A stretch of DNA of 64,000 nt, from assembly GCA_026120185.1 (NCBI GenBank), contig JANUWF010000008.1:3410001-3474000 (forward strand), in the 5' to 3' direction. The notes under the pieces were generated by a model that searched no databases, was not told the origin of the DNA, and worked only from the letters and a program-made list of their open reading frames with translations. A program made the position numbers and the translations under genes. The stretch is from Voacanga thouarsii. Its lineage: Eukaryota; Streptophyta; Magnoliopsida; Gentianales; Apocynaceae. Below are positions 35,001 to 46,295 of this stretch, piece by piece (the stretch's first letter is position 1; the number at the start of each line of letters is the position of its first letter).

Positions 35001-38000
35001 TAGTGGTGAATGTACTAAAGTTCACTAAAATTAACTTCTTCCAAAATAAAATATGGAAATTGAAGTTAAATACTTATGAATATGGAAGTCCTTTCTTTTC
35101 TTGTTAGAAAGAAAGCGAAATTCCTTTAAAATGAGCTGAAGTCTCTAATAGCAGATACCAGCGATGATGCAGTTTTAAGTCAGATGAAACAAAGATGCCT
35201 TACATGCCCGTCTGTGCCCCAGAATCCAAGGCCCTTGGAACCTCAAAGCTTACATTTTTTCTAGATGCCTCACAGCATCCACATACTACCAAACTGGCAT
35301 GCACAATTATGGCCATAAATAACAGAATGACAGCATATTTGCAGCACAAACTTCAGAAAATAAGCCACTAGATGAAATCTAAAATAGAAGTGAACTAAAG
35401 CAAGAAACAAAACAATTCATATCTCAGATACCATGAGGACACAAAATGGGAAGTTGCATCATTATTAAGTGTCAAAATGTTTTCTTTTCGCATTTTGCTT
35501 TTGCCCACTTGGAATGATCCTGGATAACTTGTACCTGTTCTTTTCCCCAAGGGATAATGCTGGTAAAGCACGATCGATCCAGTGGAATGCTCCAATACTG
35601 GTTATGGTAAATAAATTCAATGTCAACTAAGCTGCAATAGTCCCTAATCCAAAAAAAGTTTGTCATGAATGTTAAAAGAAGCAAATTGGACCCTCAACTA
35701 GCGACTGCAGACCTTACAGTCGTACATGTCTCTGCCTGTATGTTAGTGAGCATATATCTGACACAATTGTGTTACTAGAACTATTCTGGCTGCTGTGGTT
35801 GTTATTATTGCTGCTTTTATTGATATATACCTTATATGACAGATATTTTAATATTAATGGCTTCTACAGTTCCTTTATCTACACATGGAGCATCTTAAAT
35901 GTGTAATTTCATCCTAGTTGAAACCCACGCCCCTCCCTACACATAAAGTCCCTTCTAGGAGAATTATTATCCAATGCTAAAATTATAATTACGAATATGA
36001 AATCTGGTCTGTTAGTGCCAGTGGTTCAGTGTTGCATTTGCATACTGGGAAACTTGGAGGTCATATCTAAGGACAAAATCATCAACAAACACTTGAACTG
36101 GAAGAGATTATACAATTAACAATTACAGCAGTACCAAGAAAAGTAATGTGGTGGGAGAAAACAACTATTTATCTATGTACAGGCTAAATTTTTTCTAAAG
36201 ATACATTTAAGTTGTATTAATGAGAAGGTTTTGCAATGCATGCATTTACAAATCGATTGTCATGATTTACTGGAGCATGACGACTTAGAAGTGGGTGGTG
36301 ATACATATATACCCCTCAAATGTAGAACCAACCTGTCAAGCATAAGCAAATGAACAGAAAATCCATGTATTTCCTTTTCCTTCTGGAGCCGATAATTCAT
36401 CGTCTGCGGTGAAACAGCAGAAATTCATGCTACTAATTTCTAAATACATCTTACCTATTGTAGTATAGCATAAAGTTAGAAAGGTCTACAAGTGCATAGA
36501 TGTGCAGAGAAATTGATGTTTTATGCTGTATCCTAGGCTTAAATGGTAAAGGAACCTATAATTTTGAGAGCCTGTCTTGATTTCAAAATTTAGGTAAAGT
36601 TATAGCATACATACTTAAAGGTTTATCCACGTTCATTTGAGTCCTCAAGCTTTCATTTGTTTCAATTAAGCAATATATCTTTCAACTATACACTAAAATG
36701 ATACTAGTAAATAAATTGGAGGGATAAAATGAAACTACATATATTGGAGATACGGAAAACTCAAAACAGGACAAAGTAATAATATTTCAAAATTAGAGAG
36801 CAGAGCTTAAATGACACAAAAAGTTTGAGTGCTAAAATGGAATTCATTTTTACTTCGCCTTCATGGTTCACCAAAAAGGTGCAAAATTTGTTTAATTCGC
36901 AAGTAGTGTTATAATTTTCTCGAACTTCAACAAAGAACATTTCGAAGAAAATGGTATAGCCAGTTTTGCCATATTTTATTTCGTGGTGACAGTTACTTTG
37001 GATTTATAAACTATGCATCAGTGTCTGTCTTTTTAGAATAATTCAGCATGCAGCTTACTATTTGTAAAGGAAACAGATGTCCTAATGGACAATACTATGG
37101 ATGAAAATTCGAAATATTGCAGAAAAAAGAACAGTTTCATATACTTTCTCCACTAAAGAAGAAGTGAAAACATCACAAAATTGTCAGGTTGGACATCTAA
37201 ATCTCGGAGATAAAATATCATTATCTTGCCAGTTTTGAAAGCCGTCTTATGACCTTTAGAAGCATGAATCGACAGAAAGTTAAGCGAATACTGATTTCTA
37301 ACTTTTATGAACAATGACGACCAAAAATGGTTACAGCTTTATACAGCAATCATTATGTAGAACAAGCCCAAAAAAAAAAATCCTCAAATACGTAAAATAT
37401 GAAGTCCAAATTGTAGGAAGATAAGCTTTTTCAAATAGTCATGCTGTTTTAATTGTAAAACCCTTTTGTCTTCTAGAAAAGTTTTACAATATTCATAGAA
37501 CAAATAAAGACATCAAAGATCAGGTTTCCATTTACAATCAATGAAATAATAACCTGGAGCCCAAAGATGTTGAAATCTCGATATTTCCACTCACCTTAAG
37601 AGTGGCTAGAAATTCAAAACTGTCATAACAACGGATGTACAAGAAACGTCTCATGCATGCTGCAAATAATTCTTGATCATGTTCCATCTGTGGCATCTTA
37701 TCTGAGTCATTTAAAGAAACAAAAATCCCAACTCAGTCTTGAGTTAAAAGTGGTTCTCAATCCTATTCAAAATCCAATTAGGAGAAAAAAAATTTGTGGA
37801 TATAGTGGTTTGGAACTTTCAGACTTCATTTTCCCATAAGAAATCTATATAAAAGCCTGTCATAAACATGAAACTTCAATCAATTGGGAGGGAAGAAATT
37901 ATTTATCTAAGAAATTTTTTTTTAAAAAAAAAAAATCAAGGCTGCAATTTGATTATAGTTTAACAACATAAAACAATTACTGCTTATATTGGAATAAAAA

Positions 38001-38616
38001 AGAAAAAAAAAAGAATATTTATGTAGTTTTATCAAAAAGCATCATTTTCTAAATCAATTAGTGCATTAATTTCTTAGAATGACTTGAATGCATAAAGAAA
38101 CAAAACCCACAATCCAATTTCCCTCACCCAAAAAAAAAAAAAAAACTTAGGTCCTATCTTACCGTTGCCATTAGCTTGAATGATTCGACGCTTTAACAGT
38201 TGAGAAAATAGTACAATATCGAAACGACAATCCAAGTCAACAAAAGCAGCTAAGCGTTCCATGCCTCCATACTGGACGCCCTTCCATTCCTTGGGTAAAA
38301 TACAACTAATAGCAGCCTGAAGCAAGAAATATATTACTCAGTTTGGTAATCGAACGTACAAAGTTCAACAATTTCTTAGGTAATTGGTAGTAAAAATGAT
38401 AAGGCAAAAGAGATAATGAGCGACGGTGACCTGCATTAAGATGTGGGTTTTGGCGGAAGATGATGGTCCGACAATTTCTACGACGTTGCCGGCTCGTAGA
38501 GGAATCTTGTGAAGCGGAGGTGGAAGAGGCAAAAATGGCCGCATTGTGAAGATGCGAGTAAGCATTTCGTTAGCAGCTTCGTCCGGTTTGATCCAATCTT
38601 TTACAACGGACTCCAT
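26093..38616 (-). CDS. XRCC2: DNA repair protein XRCC2 (RAD51 paralog), nine exons
   Basis: XRCC2 is a RAD51 paralog that promotes homologous recombination in the nucleus, in a complex with RAD51B, RAD51C and RAD51D. Exons (plus coordinates, read right to left): 38431-38616, 38163-38316, 37595-37701, 36333-36403, 35535-35597, 33318-33470, 27023-27125, 26345-26381, 26093-26232. All introns are GT-AG, and phases join without a stop to give 1014 bp (337 aa plus stop), close to the plant family length. The Walker A region in exon 1 reads GPSSSAKT; the lysine and threonine are kept but the preceding glycine is alanine. Walker B in exon 2 is [11 protein letters not shown]. Other family blocks are [40 protein letters not shown] and SFVTHR. 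I chose the Met at 38616 (MESVVKDW); an in-frame Met at 38724 would add 36 low-similarity residues. The last residues after TVNG look unlike the family and may reflect a changed end. Confidence 0.93.
29226..30290 (-). mobile_element. 5'-truncated RTE-type LINE inside the copia RT
   Basis: The fragment splits the copia reverse transcriptase between YQETF-like and VAKMNTVR. On the minus strand it reads from [19 protein letters not shown], through the RT blocks ITIGVHQG and [10 protein letters not shown], to the C-terminal [12 protein letters not shown] and [18 protein letters not shown]. This matches the plant RTE-clade LINE terminus. Its 3' tail is a TTG/TTTG-type simple repeat (29222-29252) instead of poly-A, which is characteristic of RTE elements. 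The flanks CAGCAAA and CAACAAA may be a 7-bp duplication. Stops and frameshifts show it is dead. Confidence 0.85.
31687..32440 (+). mobile_element. Inverted copia segment: RNase H end, LTR, primer site, gag start
   Basis: This plus-strand segment sits inside the minus-strand copia relic. It reads RNase H ([20 protein letters not shown], then [19 protein letters not shown], 31708-31850), an LTR of the same family as 32506-32757 (31882-32110, starting TATCGAGGTGTAAATGAG), a primer site (GGGTATCAGAGC near 32112) and the start of gag ([14 protein letters not shown], from 32308). The order pol end-LTR-primer site-gag is that of tandem LTR-sharing copies. The RNase H part is the very piece missing from the 28.2-kb end of the minus-strand relic. 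Confidence 0.8.
31882..32110 (+). repeat. Short copia LTR, plus orientation
   Basis: A 229-bp LTR, inverted relative to 32506-32757 and closely similar to it (shared blocks GGTGTAAATGAG, GATTTGA(C/T)TAGATAGCTATC and AATCTACTATATAATA). It ends TTTCA directly before the primer site. Confidence 0.82.
32506..32757 (-). repeat. Short copia LTR, minus orientation (5' LTR of the intron 6 element)
   Basis: A 252-bp LTR. On the minus strand it starts TGTTGAGGTGTAAATGAGC at 32757 and ends TTTCA at 32506, followed by TGGTATCTGAGC. With 31882-32110 it forms a head-to-head pair that could fold as a long hairpin. Confidence 0.85.
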
Positions 38617-38921
38617 TTCTCTGACTTCTGTGTTTGCTGTGGAGGGTGAAGTTGATGACTGACCACGATGAAGAGGATTTATGGGCGGAGGAGACCAAAA
38701 CCATCGACCCGACCCGAGAACCATATACCATTATTTTAAAGAACGGTAGATTCTTTAGAAACTATTTAACAGTAAATCTCGATATTATAGAATTTGAACT
38801 TCATTTATTTAGAAAATACTGTTCATAATCTTATTTACGATATATTAATCAAGTTAAAATAGATTTAATTTGGTAAAAATATTTTGAAATAAAAGCTAAT
38901 ATTTGACTTATAATTCTTTTG
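38617..38921 (-). promoter_or_regulatory. XRCC2 5' flank
   Basis: About 300 bp between the XRCC2 start codon and a solo LTR. It is GC-richer up to 38725 (likely 5' UTR) and AT-rich beyond. I saw no clear TATA box in this interval; the nearest good one (TATAAATA on the minus strand, 39113-39120) lies inside the LTR. Confidence 0.5.
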
Positions 38922-39288
38922 TGTTATAAAATTAGGGTAGTGTTAGAATAAAATCTACACACTACACACTAAGAAAATTCTAACTATTCTTTGCACAAGA
39001 ATTTCTCTTCAAACTTCTCTCTTTCTTTCTCTCACAATTCTTTCTCCAATCTTTCTTTCACTAATATTTCTTTCACAAAATGATGGTGTATTATAAGCTT
39101 AGAGAATAGCTCTATTTATAGAGCTCTAATTAGTGAAATACATCATGACATACATCATCTTCAACTAATCTCAATTAATGGTGTCTCCACTAAATGGTGG
39201 ACATCCATAAAAATCTTCTAATAATTCACATAAATCCATAATTAGTGGAGCCTCCACTAATTAATGGAGATTCCAATAATTCATAACA
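38922..39288 (-). mobile_element. Solo copia LTR upstream of XRCC2, TSD TTTTG
   Basis: A 367-bp unit. On the minus strand it runs from TGTTATGAATTATTGG (39288) to TTTTATAACA (38922), with perfect TTTTG duplications at 38917-38921 and 39289-39293. It is related to the LTRs of the copia element at 39771-45146, sharing TGTTATGAATTA, GAGCTCTATAAATAGAGC, GAGAGAAA and GATTTTATTCT blocks, but is inverted to it. Its TATA box lies at 39113-39120 and points towards XRCC2. Confidence 0.88.
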
Positions 39289-39293
39289 TTTTG

Positions 39294-39420
39294 AACATTT
39301 TAATATTTTTTCTGTGCTTTATTTATATATAGTGTCTGCTTTATATATAGATATATAGAAACCTTATACTTTATATACTATAAATAGTGTGCTTGCTTTT
39401 ATTACAAAGGGCTATATACA

Positions 39421-39454
<34 letters not shown>

Positions 39455-39475
39455 CATACATACATATATACATAT

Positions 39476-39524
<49 letters not shown>

Positions 39525-39578
39525 TACATACATACATACATACATATATATATATACATACATATATACATACATACA

Positions 39579-39625
<47 letters not shown>

Positions 39626-39770
39626 TAGGAGGGGGTGCTCTTTTGGAACTTAAACCGATTGTGCTATATTCTAGTAATTTAGTAGTTTTAGAATAAGTGG
39701 AAAGCTTGGTGGAAGGTGAAAAATCTAGTGCAAGAGCTTAGTGGAAACAAATAGTATAAATATAAAGAAA
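39294..39770. other. Spacer between solo LTR and full-length copia
   Basis: Apart from the microsatellite I see only AT-rich sequence and no gene. The target duplication of the copia element cannot be fixed because the flanks are AT-rich on both sides. Confidence 0.5.
39414..39622. repeat. (CATA)n/(TA)n microsatellite
   Basis: About 210 bp of CATA tetranucleotide blocks alternating with TA runs. Long open frames cross it on both strands only because the repeat lacks stops; they are not genes. Confidence 0.97.
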
Positions 39771-40062
39771 GCTAAATATTAGTGGAGAATCCACTAATTT
39801 TATTAGTAGATATGGATGTCCCCCATTAAGAGTTAGTGGAGATATCACTAATACATATTAGTGCAAATGATTCATTCCACTAATAGAGCTCCATAAATAG
39901 AGCACTTCTCCAAACTTGAGAGATATACCAATTGTGAAAAATTTGTTAGAGAAAATTGTGAGAGAAAAGAAAGAGAAAAGTTTGAAAAAATTCTTGTGTA
40001 AATAATAATTAGAGATTTATTGTGTATAAATTTTATTCTGACACTGTCAAAATTTTATAATA
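39771..40062 (+). repeat. 5' LTR of the copia element
   Basis: It matches 44853-45146: TTAGTGGAGAATCCACTAAT, GAGCTCCATAAATAGAGC (TATA region), ACTTGAGAGATATACCAATT and TTTTATTCTGAC. The outer end is eroded, and the start is placed by alignment to the 3' LTR. Confidence 0.85.
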
Positions 40063-40064
40063 TA

Positions 40065-40077
40065 TTATCAGCACGAG
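40065..40077 (+). other. Copia primer binding site
   Basis: TTATCAGCACGAG directly follows the 5' LTR. This sequence is common as the priming site in one group of plant copia elements. Confidence 0.65.
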
Positions 40078-40111
40078 TTTCTGCCGTTACAAAAGCCAAA
40101 AAACTAAAGGT

Positions 40112-41169
40112 ATGCATTCATTGATCCCTGTGGCTAACATTACTAAACTTGAATTTGTAGCCTTGATATTTTTGGAAAAAATTATATATCATGGGTTCTC
40201 GATGCAAAAATGAATCTAAATATTGAAGGCCGTAGTGAAACTATTAAAGAAAACAATAGTTCATCTGCATAATAAAAGGCCAAAGTTTTGTTTTTTATCT
40301 GTCATCATCTCGACGAAAATTTAAAAATAGAATATCTTATTGAAAAAAATTCATATGTCCTGTGGGTAAATTTAAAAGAAATATTTGACCACCTGAAGAT
40401 GGTCATACTACCAATTGCACAGTATGAATGGTTGCACTTGAGGTTGCAAGATTTTAAAATCATGAATGAATATAGCTCTGCCATGTATAAAATTATATCT
40501 CAGTTAAAATTATGCGGAAAAAAAGGTTACTGATGAAGATATGCTAGAGAAGACATTCTCCACCTTTCATGCCTCGAATATTGTCTTGTAACAATAATAT
40601 CGAGAAAAAAGGTATACAAAATTTATTAATTTAATTACTATCCTCCTCATTACAGAGAAAAATAATGAGTTATTATTTAAAAATTATGAAGCCAGACCAA
40701 TTGGCTCAACAACACTCCCACAAGTGAATGTTGTTGGCTCCAACAGAAGCCATAGTCGTAGTCGTGGTCATGAACACGCTCGATATTTCTCTTATCATAA
40801 TAATAATCAAGTTGTGAGAAATACTGACCATCTGAAGTGGGAAAGAAAAGATAATAATAAGGGGGGAAAAAAGAAATGTAAGAAAATTATGAGGATAAGT
40901 ATTATAGATGTGGCATGAAAGGTCATTGGTCACGTAACTGTCGTACGGCCAAACATTTAGTGAAATTATATCAAGTTTTACTAAAAAAGAAAAATAAAAA
41001 TGTTGAAGCAAATTTTTCTCAACATCCAGTGAATGATGTTGACAACGATGATATTGATCCAGAAGATCTTAATATTAATATTATTCGTATAGATGTATCT
41101 GATTTTTTCGAACACCCAAACGGTATGATAGACCATTTAATTGGTAATGACAGTGTCCAAAAGAACTAA
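40112..41169 (+). pseudogene. Copia Gag, decayed
   Basis: A nucleocapsid protein relic. Pieces in different frames read HHLDENLKIEYL, VLWVNLKEIFDHLKMVILP and HLRLQDFKIMNEYSSAMYK (40288-40530), then DEDMLEKTFSTFH. A zinc knuckle (YYRCGMKGHWSRNC, near 40902-40943) shows the first cysteine replaced by tyrosine. After it comes an acidic linker up to 41169. The gag type, with an LRLQDFK block and a GMKGHWSR knuckle, is one I recognise from plant copia elements. Stops and frameshifts separate the pieces. Confidence 0.85.
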
Positions 41170-41221
41170 TGCTTCACCCTTATATTTTTAAATTTTCATT
41201 ATATTCTAATAATATTTACAT

Positions 41222-42702
41222 TTGCATATAAATATTTTGTTCAAATGGCTGTTGTTAATGATGATATATGTATTTTTAATAGTGGAACTACACATACCAT
41301 ACTCAAAAAATGAGAAATATTTTTCTTATCTTAAAATGAGAGAAATAAATATTTATACTATAAATGGTAGTATAAATATGATTGAAAGCTCTGGAAAAAC
41401 TAGTATATTATTGCCTGAAGAAATAACAATTAATATTGATAAGGCACTATTTTTCTCAAAATTCAAAAGAAATTTATTGAATTTTAAGGATATCTGCAAA
41501 AATGAATATCATGTTGAAACAAATGAGGAAAATGGTATTGAGTATCTTTATATTACTCAAATTAATTTGGGTAAGAAATCTGTATTAGAAAACTACTGTA
41601 TTTTTCTACTGGCCTATATTTTGCAAAACTATGTACAAGTGAAATTCATCATCTAATAAATCAAAAGTTTACTGATCCTATTATTTTTAGCATTTGGCAT
41701 GATCGATTGGGTCATCCCGGATCTACCATGATGAGAAGAATACTTGAGAATATACATAATCATTTATTAAAAAATAAAAAGATATTGACATCAGAAAAAT
41801 TCTCATGTGCTATATGTGCCCTAAAAAAATTAATTATTAGACCATCACTAATAAAAGTAGGAGTTGAAAGTCCTATATTTCTTAAACGGATTCACGGAGA
41901 CATTTGTGGACCTATTCATCCACCATGTGGACCGTTAAGATATTTTATGGTCTTAATTGATGCATCATTTCGATGGTCACATGTGTATTTATTATCTACC
42001 TGCAACCTAACGTTTGCATATTACTTGCTCAAATTATTAAATTACGAGTACAATTTCCTGACAATCAAATTAAAAATATTCGTTTGGATAATGCTGGTGA
42101 ATTTTCATCACATGCTTTTGATGCATATTACATGTCAATTAGGATTAATGTTAAACATCTTGTAACTCATGTTCATACACAAAATGGTCTTGTTGAATCT
42201 TTAATTAAAAGATTACAATTAATTACTATACCCTTATTAATAAAAACAAATCTTCCAACATCTGCCGGGGGATATGCTATTTTACATGCTACAATACTTG
42301 TACGTATAAGGTTAACTAGTTATCATAAATTATCTCATTTGCAATTAGCTTTTGGTTCAGAACCAAATATTGCTTATTTAAGAATTTTTAGATGTACTGT
42401 ATATGTTCTAATTGCACCAAACCAACGTACAAAGATGGGTCCTAAAAAAAGGGGAGATATACGTTGGATATGATTCTCCATCTATTATTAGGTATATTGA
42501 ACCTCTAACAGGAGATTTATTCATAGCAAGATTTGCTAATTGTCATTTTGATGAATCATTATTCCCTAAATTAGGGGGAGAACATAAACAGTATGAGAAA
42601 GATCTTGCTTTGACAACATCATTAAATTATCTTGATCCGCGCACAAGCGCGTGTGAATTTGAAGTTCAAAAGATAATTTATTTACAAAGCATTGTAAATT
42701 AA
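41222..42702 (+). pseudogene. Copia protease and integrase region, decayed
   Basis: The protease active-site motif near 41276 reads NSGTTHT where D-S/T-A/G is expected, so the catalytic aspartate is lost. The pre-integrase block is at about 41697-41830 (HDRLGHPGSTMMRRI) with a degraded HHCC finger. The integrase core keeps its acidic residues: D in HGDICGP (about 41900), D in RLDNAGEF (about 42090, after a frameshift) and E in QNGLVESLIKR (about 42185). The tail 42412-42702 reads YVGYDSPSIIRYIEPLTGD and HFDESLFPKLGGE. At least two frameshifts occur. Confidence 0.88.
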
Positions 42703-43244
42703 ATGTCAGACGCTTTTGTTTGCTCAAAAAAAGTAACAAAATCGCATATTCCAACTATAAATGCTCCTATTCGAATTGAAGTCCCAATAGAACAAAAGAT
42801 TATCCCTATAGCTGCTAAGTCAAAAGCACGCCAGAAGCGTAGCCGATCTGTTGGTTCTAAAGATAAAAATCCTCAAAAAAAAAAAAATGATTAAATGATC
42901 TAGATAATCATATTGAAGAAAAGAATAATAATGACCAAGAGAGAACTGATGACAAAATAAAAGAACCAGAAGTTGATAAAAGTAACACTGAAATTTCTAT
43001 CAATTATACCACTTTCGATAGAAGTTGGAATCGGATAGAAATTGTTATTGATAATATATTTGCATACAATATATCTCTTAATGTTATACAGGATAATGAT
43101 GATCCTAAACCAATATTAGTTGATGAATGTCAACATAGAAAAGATTGGTTATAATGGAAAAATGCGATTTAATCGGAGTTAAATTCACTTAAAAAATGTG
43201 AAGTCTTCGAACCTGCAGTCCGAACACCGAAAAATATAAAACCT

Positions 43245-44720
43245 GTTGGCTACAAATAGATATTTATGTGAAAGTACAATAAAAATAATGAAATTGTACG
43301 ATATAAAGCACGGTTAGTAACCCAAGGTTTTTTACAAAGACCAGGTATTCATTATGATGAAACTTATTATCCTATTATTGATGCTATTACACTCCGATAT
43401 CTTATCAGTTTGGCAGTACATGAAAAAATAAATATGCGCCTATTAGATGTTGTTATTACTTACTTATATAAAAATTTAGAATTTACATGAAAATCTCCTA
43501 AAGATTTTACATGCCCGAAGCATATAAACATTATCCTAGTGAAAATTACTCTATCAAATTGCAGAATCATTATATGGCCGAAGCAATTTGGGCGCATGTG
43601 GTTCAATCGTCTTAGTGAATATTTATTGAAAGTGGGATTTAAAAATGGCCAGGTATGTCCATGTATTTTTCTTCAGAAATCTAGTTCTAAATTTGTGATA
43701 TTTGCTATATATATTGATGATATTAATCTTATTGGAACTCTAGAAGAGCTCCAAGAAATAATTGATTATTTAAAAAGGAATTCCAAATCAAAGATTTTGG
43801 TAAAACTAAATTTTGTCTTGGTTTACAAATTGAACATCTGGAAAGTGGAACATTTATTTATCAATCAACATATATAGCAAAAGTTCTAAAAAGATTTTAC
43901 ATAAACAAAGCACATCCATTGAGTATTCTAATAATTGCCCGATCATTAGATGTAAATAAAGATCCTTTTCAACCTCATGAAGATGATGAAGAACTTCTTG
44001 GTCTTGAAGTATTACATCTCAGTGCAATTGGTGCATTAATGTATCTTACTAATAATACACGACTTGATATTACATTTATTGTCAATTTATTAGCAAGATT
44101 TAGTTCTTCACCAATACGACGACATTGGAATGCAATTAAATAAGTCATTCGATATCTCCAAGGTACAATTGATTTTGGATTATTTTATTAAAAAAAAAAC
44201 CAGCCTAACATTGATAGGTGATACAGATGTTGGTTATTTATCGGATCCATATAAAGCATACTCTCAAACGGGTTATTTATTTACATGTGAAAATACTACT
44301 ATATCATGGCATTTTACAAAACAATCTATAATTGTTACTTCTTCAAATCATACTAAAATTATAGCCATACATAAAACAAGTTGAGAATGTGTATGGTTAA
44401 GATCAGTAATTTATTATATATGAGAAAGTTATTGATTATCATCTATAAGAGATATTCCAACTCATTTTTATGAAGACAATGCAGCTTGTATAGCTCAATT
44501 ATGAGGAGGATATATTAAATGAGATCGGACAAAACATATTTCACCAAAATTCTTCTTTACTCATGAACTCAAGAAGAAAGGTGAAATTGATGTGCTACAA
44601 ATTTAGACATGTGACAACCTGGCAGATATTTTCACGAAGACTTTACCAACTACAACATTTGAGAAGTTGAGATATAAAATTAGTATGTGTCAGTTCAAAG
44701 ATTTAAAGGAATCATCTCAT
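43245..44720 (+). pseudogene. Copia reverse transcriptase and RNase H, decayed
   Basis: RT blocks in order are ARLVTQGFLQRPGIHYDETY, ITLRYLISLAVHEKI, MRLLDVV, then SEYLLKVGFKNGQVCPCIF. The catalytic motif is intact as YIDDINLIGT (about 43713-43742). The connection LTNNTRLDITFIVNLLARFS (44045-44105) leads into RNase H (GDTDVGYLSDPYKAYSQTGY at about 44217-44275, later a degraded DNAACI-like and DRTKHI-like block near 44480-44545). Stops appear mainly in the RNase H part. A GGGGG purine tract near 44722 marks the end of the coding region. Confidence 0.88.
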
Positions 44721-44852
44721 CAGGGGGAGTAATAAGCAGACATATAAAATAGTATACTATTTTTCCTTCACTAGATTTTTTTTCTACTGAAATTTTATCT
44801 AGTAAGGTTTTAACGAGGCATATTCTTTATGTAATGGACATTCAAGGGGGAG

Positions 44853-45146
44853 TGTTATGAATTAGTGGAGAATCTACTAATTCTATTAGTGGATATAGAT
44901 ATTCACCATTAAGAGTTAGTGGAGACACCACTAATACATATTAGTGGAAGATGATTCATTCCACTAATAGAGCTCTATAAATAGAGCTTTTCTCCAAACT
45001 TGAGAGATATACCAATTGTGAGAGTATTGTTAGAGAAAATTGTGAGAGAAAAGAAACAGAGAAGTTTAAAGAAATTCTTGTATAAATAATAGTTAGAGAT
45101 CTATTGTGTGTAAATTTTATTCTGACGCTGCCAAAATTTCATGACA
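44853..45146 (+). repeat. 3' LTR of the copia element
   Basis: It starts TGTTATGAATTAGTGG right after the polypurine tract and ends TTTCATGACA. A TATA box (CTATAAATAG) lies at about 44970. Confidence 0.9.
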
Positions 45147-46295
45147 ATATATATATAAATATATATATATATATATGTATGTATTATATAACTCAAAGGG
45201 AAGCCTCTTGACAGAGAGCATGACATGTGGCTTATGACTTTGACAAGGAGCATTCGGCTTCCTTTGGTTTCATTCTACTTTACTCACTTTCACCGGCTTC
45301 GACTGCGGTATCTTGCAAAGTCAATTCATTAGTTCTTGACTTTTGTCGTTAGCTCTTTGATTCCTTGATTTGATCATCTTTTGTCTGTTTGATTTTTGGT
45401 ATACATTTAGTGACTAAAATGCTTCAATCATTGCTTACTCTTCGAGGATGCGAAGAATCTGAAGGAAATGACACAGATCTGAGTAGTTGAAATGCTCACA
45501 TCTGTTCCGACTATTAACTTCCTTAACTTCCTCCCTTCTTATCTTTAAACATTTAATTGATCATCTTCTGAACTCCCTTTTAGGCTGTTGGATTCTTTCC
45601 CTATATTAACCAAGGTGATGAGAGAGATGTGACCAGATGAAAAGCTCGGTATCAGGTAAATCTTCATAAGTTCATCGGTTTGTACGAATTTTCAACTCTA
45701 TATAAATACATGGGTTATGTAATTGAGGGATGGGTATTGTTAACCGAAAAACACAAAAATAGGAAAAAAAGTTACTGCATTTTGCAAATTTGAGTTTACA
45801 GAATGTTTTTGCTTTTTAAATTGTGGAAATGACAAAAGGAAGATTCCAAAGCATCTTGCTGAATGAGTGAACAAAAGGAAAGCAAGATAAAAGAGTGCCT
45901 TTTAGAATCATATGAATGTGGGATACATATAATGCTCAAAGACTGGGAAAGATTATAAGTATATATTTTTTGGCCTTGAATGCAAAGGTATAATCACTTC
46001 TAACGATGTCTGACACATTATATATGTGAAATTGCTACCTCTTTAAAAATTATTAAAGTGTGATTGTTATTGCTGAACTGTTGATAAATGATTTAAGGGT
46101 TATTTGTGTTTCTCAATATCTGTTAAAAAAATAGTACCCGTTGAGAGAATATTTGCTCTTGATATATGTTCAATATCTCTTAAAAATGAAAGCCGTTGAT
46201 ATATTTTCGAAGAGTACTTTTTTATTGTTGAATATCCTGGGAGAAATACTACCTCTTTATACATGAGTTAATTGTAAATGTTATTGCATATGTAG
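45147..46295. other. Upstream region of the RPA-like pseudogene
   Basis: After a short TA microsatellite (45147-45178) I see no coding block I can name. It could contain the 5' end of the following pseudogene; any N-terminal exon was not recognised. Confidence 0.4.

Larger units (their letters stand above)
39771..45146 (+). mobile_element. Complete, decayed Ty1/copia retrotransposon
   Basis: The 5' LTR is about 39771-40062 and the 3' LTR 44853-45146, about 290 bp each and collinear. The primer site TTATCAGCACGAG sits at 40065-40077 and a polypurine tract (TTCAAGGGGGAG) at 44841-44852. The order gag, protease, integrase, reverse transcriptase, RNase H is copia order. Every domain carries stops or frameshifts, so the element is inactive, but no domain is missing. 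The LTRs have diverged noticeably, including loss of the canonical 5' TG of the 5' LTR, which argues for an old insertion. Confidence 0.92.

Noticed and set aside
35395..35600. Possible second copia primer site (CTCATGGTATCTGAG on minus) in XRCC2 intron 5
   Set aside because: Short similarity to the LTR end at 32506 only; no flanking LTR body or duplication was found, so it may be chance or a very small relic.
38365..38724. Extended XRCC2 start at the Met at 38724
   Set aside because: The extra 36 residues are Pro/Ser-rich and unlike the family; the Met at 38616 gives the usual N-terminus. The frame past 38431 is intron.
39371..39653. Long open frames on both strands made of Tyr/Ile/His repeats
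   Set aside because: They are translations of the CATA/TA microsatellite, which lacks stop codons in several frames.
40065..45146. Reading the copia element as potentially active because the RT motif YIDD is intact
   Set aside because: The protease aspartate and first knuckle cysteine are lost and frameshifts occur in integrase and RNase H.
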